NCBI GenBank assembly: GCA_905199755.1
Contig: CAJKHT010000090.1
Location: 1 to 9,930, forward strand
Reading direction: 5' to 3'
Source of the DNA: an uncultured Eubacteriales bacterium
GTDB lineage: Bacteria > Bacillota > Clostridia > UBA1381
Length of the DNA stretch: 9,930 bases
Shown: piece after piece, positions 5,720 to 9,930 of the stretch
How positions within the stretch are numbered: the stretch's first letter is position 1
Layout: each line of letters begins with the position of its first letter
The notes under the pieces: model-generated
Database searches by the model: none
Told to the model about the DNA's origin: nothing
Seen by the model: the letters and a program-made list of their open reading frames with translations, nothing else
Position numbers and translations under genes: made by a program

Positions 5720-7632
5720 ATTTCGTAACCGTTCTCCTCTATTATTGTCTGCAATTCCTCCCAGCACTCAAAGCATTCGTCCAGCTCGGCGCTTAGTTTT
5801 TCCGATTTTTCCGACAGCTCCGCCGCCTTTACAAAATCGGTGGCGATTTCGGGCTTTGAAAGCTCCTCACCGATTTTTGCGATTTTGTTTTCAAGCTCCG
5901 AGATTTTATCCTCCGCCTTTTTGAAATCGTTTAAGGTTTTGCGTTTTTGCGCTTCAAGCCGCTTTTGTTCCTTATAATCCAAGCCCTTTTCGGGAGACTT
6001 TTTTTCTTCATTAATAATATCCGTGCTGCCGTGCACGGCGCAGAAATCGTCATAACTGCCCGAAAAGCTTTCCAATCCGTCATTTGTGAGGTAGATTATT
6101 CTGTCGGCAAGCTTATTTATAAAATAACGGTCATGCGAAACCATAATCATTGTTCCGTCATAGTCCGCAAGCGATTTTTCCAGTGCTTCGCGCGATTCTA
6201 TGTCAAGGTGGTTCGTAGGCTCATCCATAATCAGCAGATTAAAGCTTGCAAGCATCAGCTTTACAAGCTCCACCCGCGCGCGCTCACCGCCCGACAGCTT
6301 GTTTATTTCCTTGAATACGTCCTCACCGCGGAACAGAAATACCGCCAACGCATTTCTTATCTGTGTGCGTGTAAGCGCCGGATAAGCGTCCCACACCTCA
6401 TCGATTATCGTCTTGTCCATGCTGAGACTTTCCTGAATCTGATCGTAATAACCGATTTTTATATTCGCACCGATTTTGAATTTGCCCTCCGTCTGCGCAT
6501 AAAACCCCATAAGAATTTTCAAAAATGTGGTTTTTCCGCATCCGTTGGGGCCTAAGAGAAACACCCTCTCACCCTTTTTTATGAATAAATCAACATTTTT
6601 AAATATATTTTTGCCGTCAAACGACATGCCGAGACCGTCGCACATAACAACGTCCTGACCGCCGCCTCCGCAGGAGCGGAACGAAAAATTCATTTCCTCC
6701 GTCTCACCGACAGGCTTTACAAGACCGCTTTCAAGCTTTTCTATAACCTTCATTTTGCTTTCCGCAGTCTTTATATTCTTTTCCCTGTTCCATCTGCGCT
6801 GCTGCTCGACAATACCCTCAAGGCGTTCTATTTCCTTTACGGTATTCTCATAATTGCGCAGCTCCGTTTTTTTCTCTATCTCATGCTGCTTTGCAAACTC
6901 GCTGTAGCTGCCGGTATAGCTTTTAAGCCTGCCGTTTTCGAGAGAAAATGTTTTGTTTGTTACTCTGTCGAGAAAATATCTGTCATGGGATATAACTATA
7001 AATGCGCATTTGCTGTTCTGCAAAAATCCCTCGAGCCACTCCACCGATTCAATATCCAAATGGTTTGTAGGCTCGTCCAGAAGCATAAGATTTACCTTTG
7101 ACAAAAGTATTTTTGCCAATGCGACACGCGTTTTCTGACCGCCCGACAGCTTTGACACATTAAGCGAAAAATCCTCCTCGTTAAAGCCGAGTCCGATAAG
7201 CGTACTTTTTATGCGGTTTTTATAGAAAAAGCCGTCAAGCTCCGAATAACGCTCCTGCAGCTTTGTCTGACGGTTTATCAGTTCATCGAGATTTTCGCCG
7301 CCGTTTTCTATTTCAAACCGAATATCTTCCAATTGATTTTCTATTGCAATATTTTCCTCAAACGCACCGAGCATTTCCTCCATGACGGTTTTGTCGCTTT
7401 CACTGCATGCGTACTGGTCAAGATAGCCGATTTCCGTAAATTTATTCTTAAAAATTTCGCCGCTGTCATAATCGGTTTCACCCGTTATTATTCTGAAAAG
7501 CGTGGACTTGCCGGCTCCGTTGGAGCCGACAAATCCTATTTTATCATTGCTGTCCACACTGAAAGACACATTCTCAAAAAGCGTTTCATCGGAAAACATC
7601 TTTTTGAGATTGCTGCCGTTTAATAATATCAT
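5716..7632 (-). CDS. ABC-F family ATPase, YdiF-like
   Basis: The protein has 638 residues with two ABC domains and no membrane segments, so it is a ribosome-associated ABC-F protein and not a transporter. Domain 1 has Walker A GSNGAGKST (36-44), signature LSGGQ (162-166) and Walker B LMLLDEP (182-188). Domain 2 has GPNGCGKTT (361-369), LSGGE (446-450) and LLIMDEP (466-472). Both Walker B motifs run into the TNHLDIES typical of ABC-F. The charged linker (about 245-320) corresponds to the P-site tRNA interaction region. A C-terminal coiled coil covers about 553-637. Length and C-terminus fit the housekeeping YdiF/Uup-like group better than antibiotic-resistance ABC-Fs, but this needs a tree. 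A GGAGA site (7643-7647) precedes the ATG. The gene starts 6 bases past the SLH gene and overlaps dtd by 4 bases. Confidence 0.95.
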   Translation of the reverse strand: MILLNGSNLKKMFSDETLFENVSFSVDSNDKIGFVGSNGAGKSTLFRIITGETDYDSGEIFKNKFTEIGYLDQYACSESDKTVMEEMLGAFEENIAIENQLEDIRFEIENGGENLDELINRQTKLQERYSELDGFFYKNRIKSTLIGLGFNEEDFSLNVSKLSGGQKTRVALAKILLSKVNLMLLDEPTNHLDIESVEWLEGFLQNSKCAFIVISHDRYFLDRVTNKTFSLENGRLKSYTGSYSEFAKQHEIEKKTELRNYENTVKEIERLEGIVEQQRRWNREKNIKTAESKMKVIEKLESGLVKPVGETEEMNFSFRSCGGGGQDVVMCDGLGMSFDGKNIFKNVDLFIKKGERVFLLGPNGCGKTTFLKILMGFYAQTEGKFKIGANIKIGYYDQIQESLSMDKTIIDEVWDAYPALTRTQIRNALAVFLFRGEDVFKEINKLSGGERARVELVKLMLASFNLLIMDEPTNHLDIESREALEKSLADYDGTMIMVSHDRYFINKLADRIIYLTNDGLESFSGSYDDFCAVHGSTDIINEEKKSPEKGLDYKEQKRLEAQKRKTLNDFKKAEDKISELENKIAKIGEELSKPEIATDFVKAAELSEKSEKLSAELDECFECWEELQTIIEENGYEI

Positions 7633-7638
7633 ACCGTT

Positions 7639-8781
7639 TTATTCTCCGTATTCCAGCATCGGGGTGAGCAGACCGTGAAGTATACTGTAGCCGTAGTATA
7701 AGTCAGGACACCATCTGCCGCCCAAGGCTTCAAGATTTTTTACCGTTCCCGCCCAGTCGATTGACTTTACAACATAATAGCGGTCATGCGGCTCACCTAT
7801 CGGGGCAAGACCTACATATGCACTCATATGATTAAAATGCGCTCTTACACCGTCATCGGGAGTAGCAAAAGTTTCATGATCCTCCGTTGCGTCCCCCGTC
7901 GGATTTTTTATTTTTATTCCTGCCCAGTTATTCATTTCCGGCTTAACCGCTCCCGTGTATCTGCCGAAGCCTGTTTCCTTTGCCGCCTGTGCATACAGAA
8001 TTTCGGGGCGCAGTCCCGTGATTTCACCGTATTTCCAGTAAATCGGTGCAATATCTATAAAAATATCCTCGGCGCCGCGGCTTTTTGCCCATGCCTGCGC
8101 CTGTTCAACGCTTATCTGCGCCGCACCTGCAAGAGGAGTATATGATTTAATCACACCCAAATCCTCCCATGTGAGCTTATCCTTATCCTGTGCCACACGC
8201 TGAATAAACGTGCATACCTCCGCACGGGTGAGAAGAGCTTTCGGGCGAATCATACCGCTGTCTCCCGTCATATACGCACGCTCCGCCGCAATCGACAAAA
8301 GCGTTTTATATTCGGGCGAAACGTCCTTGGCGTCCGAAAAGTTTTCGGAAAGTATTGTACTGTTACGTATATTGCCCTCCGTCAGTCCCGATGCACGCAC
8401 CATGGTAGCAGCAAACTCCTCACGTGTTACGGTTTCGTCACCGCCGAATTTATCCGAAAGCTTCCGCGGCATGTATTCCTCTATCGCTCCGGCATATTTA
8501 TATGCCCAGTTTGCCGGATCGGCATCGGTAAAGGTCGGCTTTTTTTCCTCGGTGCTTATGTTGAATGCCACGCAAAGAATTTTCGCCATCTGCGCACGCG
8601 TAAGGTTTGCATCAAGCATAAGGTCACCCTGCGGTGTGCCCTCAAGAATCTTTCTTCTCATACAATATTCTATTCCCTTTACCGCCCACGGGTATTCGCT
8701 TTTCCAATCAGCAAATGCCTGCGGTACAGCCATAACCATAATCGCCAGTGCGGATATAACCGCCGTAACTTTCCTGTTCAT
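7639..8781 (-). CDS. Secreted SLH-domain protein with GH73-type glucosaminidase domain
   Basis: The mature protein is predicted to be exported and held on the cell surface. The 380-residue chain starts with a signal peptide (1-24, basic start, hydrophobic core, AFA before Asp25). Three SLH repeats follow at about 26-72, 86-131 and 148-195; the LTRAQMAKIL, VTREEFAATM and LTRAEVCTFI segments mark them. SLH repeats bind pyruvylated wall polymers. The C-terminal part (about 235-375) resembles peptidoglycan N-acetylglucosaminidases (GH73): ILYAQAAKETGFGRYTG carries the likely catalytic Glu269, followed by NNWAGIK and a DDGVRAHF segment. It is therefore probably an autolysin. The start at 8781 has a GGAGA site (8788-8792) six bases upstream; the in-frame ATG at 8841 would add 20 non-signal residues and lies at the -10 promoter region, so it is rejected. 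Confidence 0.9.
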   Translation of the reverse strand: MNRKVTAVISALAIMVMAVPQAFADWKSEYPWAVKGIEYCMRRKILEGTPQGDLMLDANLTRAQMAKILCVAFNISTEEKKPTFTDADPANWAYKYAGAIEEYMPRKLSDKFGGDETVTREEFAATMVRASGLTEGNIRNSTILSENFSDAKDVSPEYKTLLSIAAERAYMTGDSGMIRPKALLTRAEVCTFIQRVAQDKDKLTWEDLGVIKSYTPLAGAAQISVEQAQAWAKSRGAEDIFIDIAPIYWKYGEITGLRPEILYAQAAKETGFGRYTGAVKPEMNNWAGIKIKNPTGDATEDHETFATPDDGVRAHFNHMSAYVGLAPIGEPHDRYYVVKSIDWAGTVKNLEALGGRWCPDLYYGYSILHGLLTPMLEYGE

Positions 8782-8797
8782 TGCAATTCTCCGTTCC

Positions 8798-8812
8798 GCC
8801 GCACAATGCGGC
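8798..8812. repeat. GC-rich hairpin in the SLH gene leader
   Basis: A perfect 6-base stem (GCCGCA with TGCGGC) around a 3-base loop lies five bases upstream of the GGAGA ribosome site of the SLH gene. No T-run follows in either direction, so it is not an intrinsic terminator. It could stabilise the mRNA 5' end or affect ribosome access. Confidence 0.5.
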
Positions 8813-8832
8813 TCGTATTTAAGTTCTGCTAT

Positions 8833-8861
8833 ATTATACAATATTTTTCTGCATTTTGCAA
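8833..8861 (-). promoter_or_regulatory. Sigma-A promoter of the SLH protein-ABC-F-dtd operon
   Basis: The minus strand has TTGCAA (8856-8861, 4 of 6 consensus), a 17-base spacer and a perfect TATAAT (8833-8838). The expected start is near 8826, giving a leader of about 45 bases that includes the hairpin at 8798-8812. The -35 box is four bases past the zupT stop. No terminator lies before it, so zupT transcripts may also read through. Confidence 0.7.
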
Positions 8862-8865
8862 GACC

Positions 8866-9651
8866 TTACAGAAACAGCAGCAGACTCAGCGCTATAATAA
8901 CCATTCCTGCAACAACTCCTATTATTGTAATTTTACTTTTATCATACTCCCTCGCCATGGGAAGCAGCTCTTCGATAGATATAAAAACCATAATCCCCGC
9001 AATCATTCCGAACAGTATACCGAACGTTATATCATTAAAGAACGGACGCAGCAGCAAATATCCGATTACCGCGCCCAAGGGCTCCGTTATACCTGAAAAG
9101 AAAGATATAAGAAATGCCTTTTTGCGGCTTCCCGACGAAAAATAAATCGGTACGGAGGTTGCAATCCCCTCGGGGATATTGTGTATTGCTATTGCAACCG
9201 CAATGGCAATACCGAGCTGCGGATCGCGCAAGGCGGAGGTAAATGTGGTCATACCCTCGGGGAAATTATGTATTCCTATGGCAAGAGCCGTCAGAAATCC
9301 CATTCGCTTTAATGTATTTTCCTTTGCGCCCTCATGCAGATTGCCTATATCCCCCTCCGCCGACGGTATAAGCCAGTCGATAAGCCCTATAATGACTATC
9401 CCTGCAAAGAAAGCCGCCGCCGCATACCAGCTGCCGCGTATATCGCCTGCGGCATCGGAAAGAAATGTACGCGATTTCTGAAATATCTCAACCATCGACA
9501 CATAAATCATTACCCCTGCCGAAAAACCGAGAGAGCCTGCCAGAAATTTTGTGTTGGTACGCTTTGTGAACACTGCCAGAACACTGCCTATTCCGGTTGC
9601 CATTCCCGCCATAAGAGTAAGCGCGAACGCCGAAAGCACATTATTGTCCAC
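8866..9651 (-). CDS. zupT: ZIP-family divalent metal transporter, ZupT-like
   Basis: The 261-residue protein is close to the length of E. coli ZupT (257) and has about eight hydrophobic segments. ZIP proteins import zinc and, with wide specificity, iron, manganese or cobalt across the cytoplasmic membrane. The paired metal-site motifs HNFPEG (128-133) and HNIPEG (157-162) in helices 4 and 5 are diagnostic. The TM3-TM4 loop (about 96-117) is short with one His, so it lacks the His-rich loop of many ZIPs. I choose the GTG at 9651: an AGGGGTG site (9658-9664) lies six bases upstream. The alternative GTG at 9660 sits inside that site and has none of its own. It stands alone upstream of the SLH promoter; the metal imported cannot be read from the sequence. 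Confidence 0.93.
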   Translation of the reverse strand: MDNNVLSAFALTLMAGMATGIGSVLAVFTKRTNTKFLAGSLGFSAGVMIYVSMVEIFQKSRTFLSDAAGDIRGSWYAAAAFFAGIVIIGLIDWLIPSAEGDIGNLHEGAKENTLKRMGFLTALAIGIHNFPEGMTTFTSALRDPQLGIAIAVAIAIHNIPEGIATSVPIYFSSGSRKKAFLISFFSGITEPLGAVIGYLLLRPFFNDITFGILFGMIAGIMVFISIEELLPMAREYDKSKITIIGVVAGMVIIALSLLLFL

Positions 9652-9657
9652 TTCGAT

Positions 9658-9664
9658 CACCCCT
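9658..9664 (-). promoter_or_regulatory. Ribosome binding site that decides the zupT start
   Basis: AGGGGTG is followed by ATC, so the segment resembles the full anti-16S sequence AGGAGGTGATC with one base missing. It is placed correctly for the GTG at 9651 and overlaps the other candidate GTG at 9660, which argues for the shorter protein. Confidence 0.55.
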
Positions 9665-9679
9665 ATATAAAAATATACC

Positions 9680-9696
9680 GCGGTTTAAAAAACCGC
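9680..9696. repeat. Inverted repeat in the zupT leader
   Basis: GCGGTTT and AAACCGC form a perfect 7-base stem around a 3-base loop, centred 37 bases upstream of the zupT start. On the minus strand it is followed by GGTATATTTTTAT, which is T-rich but broken, so it might be a weak attenuator. As DNA it could be an operator for a metal-responsive repressor. Its sequence matches no operator I can name. Confidence 0.5.
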
Positions 9697-9790
9697 CTTG
9701 CTGTATACTATGTTTTTTTCGGATATGTGTGATTAAATGTATAATAATGCGGAAAACGGTACATAATAAATATACCTCACAAAACACACA

Positions 9791-9804
9791 GGGGTTAACA
9801 CCCC
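9791..9804. repeat. Inverted repeat GGGGT-ACCCC
   Basis: A 5-base perfect stem with a 4-base loop (TAAC). It stands out as a GC-rich pair inside AT-rich DNA. No T-run follows, so its role is unknown. Confidence 0.4.
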
Positions 9805-9810
9805 GAAACT

Positions 9811-9825
9811 CTCTTATAATAAGAG
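9811..9825. repeat. Near-perfect palindrome CTCTTAT-A-ATAAGAG
   Basis: Seven bases mirror seven around a single central A. Its size and symmetry suit a dimeric protein-binding site more than an RNA hairpin. It also contains a TATAAT (9815-9820, plus strand) without a properly spaced -35 box. It directly abuts the long hairpin on its right. Confidence 0.45.
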
Positions 9826-9860
9826 GCGTGCATCAAAATGAAATCATTTTGATACACGCC
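9825..9860. terminator. Long hairpin, probable intrinsic terminator (direction uncertain)
   Basis: Two 17-base arms (9825-9841 and 9844-9860) pair at 16 of 17 positions around a 2-base centre. On the plus strand the stem is followed by a T-rich run (9861-9872, one A and one C inside), which fits a rightward terminator. On the minus strand the following bases (TCTTATTAT) are only partly T-rich. As no rightward gene lies to the left, it may work in both directions or end a leftward transcript entering from beyond 9930. Confidence 0.55.
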
Positions 9861-9930
9861 CTTTTACTTTTTCAAATTTCGGTGCTTTTTTATTTTTATG
9901 CTTTTTGAATGAATGTTGACAGCCGGGATA

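Larger units (their letters stand above)
9661..9930. other. Gene-free, palindrome-rich region upstream of zupT
   Basis: This 270-base stretch has no convincing open frame. It is AT-rich and holds four inverted repeats listed separately (9680-9696, 9791-9804, 9811-9825, 9825-9860). I found no promoter for zupT with both boxes in order: the best minus-strand candidate (TATACA at 9738-9743 with TTATGT 17 bases upstream) is weak. A TTGACA at 9916-9921 on the plus strand could be the -35 box of a rightward promoter whose -10 box would fall outside the window, which would make this a divergent region. Confidence 0.6.

Noticed and set aside
5947..6555. A 202-residue plus-strand open frame opposite the ABC-F gene
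   Set aside because: It covers conserved ABC-F motifs on the other strand and has no recognisable protein features of its own.
8210..9145. A 311-residue plus-strand open frame opposite the SLH gene and zupT
   Set aside because: It spans the ends of two clear minus-strand genes and their promoter, shows no known motif, and is long only because codon use on the opposite strand avoids stops in this frame.
9844..9930. Open minus-strand frame entering from the right edge, ending in a Lys-rich stretch at a TGA at 9844-9846
   Set aside because: It could be the tail of a gene, but its last codons lie inside the long hairpin and the Lys content reflects A-rich DNA. A second minus-strand frame is open for 21 codons from the edge and the third stops after 10, so none can be chosen without more sequence.

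Overview
The window looks like chromosomal DNA from a monoderm Firmicute of class Clostridia. The evidence is the SepF, YlmH and DivIVA cell-division genes side by side, an LCP cell-wall enzyme, an exported S-layer-homology (SLH) protein, strong AGGAGG-type ribosome sites, sigma-A promoters with AT-rich spacers, and moderate GC coding DNA set in AT-rich gaps. A more exact identity cannot be read from the sequence. All ten genes lie on the minus strand, so transcription runs from high to low coordinates.

In transcription order: a 270-base right-hand flank with no supportable gene but four inverted repeats (9661-9930); a ZIP metal transporter like ZupT; a secreted protein with SLH repeats and a glucosaminidase domain, with its own promoter; an ABC-F ATPase of the YdiF type; D-aminoacyl-tRNA deacylase (dtd), overlapping the ABC-F gene by 4 bases; a 157-base gap with a near-consensus promoter; an LCP (LytR-CpsA-Psr) enzyme with a long Ser/Gly tail; a membrane-anchored HlyD-like protein; the YggS-type PLP protein; sepF; ylmH; and divIVA. 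A consensus promoter directly after divIVA fires out of the left edge, probably into the next gene of the cluster.

Two functional blocks are visible. From the LCP promoter leftwards, six tightly spaced genes form an envelope and division operon: attachment of wall polymers, an unknown HlyD-like anchor, and the conserved yggS-sepF-ylmH-divIVA core. Unlike the Bacillus subtilis order (ylmD-ylmE-sepF-ylmG-ylmH-divIVA-ileS), no ylmG lies between sepF and ylmH, and a HlyD-like gene sits where ylmD would be. The second block (SLH hydrolase, ABC-F, dtd) joins one surface enzyme to two translation-quality genes with almost no gaps.

I found no CRISPR array, transposon, tRNA, rRNA or phage gene. This is mostly a housekeeping region. 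The parts least explained by known genes are the palindrome-rich leader of zupT, the duplicated low-complexity tail of the LCP protein, and the HlyD-like protein.
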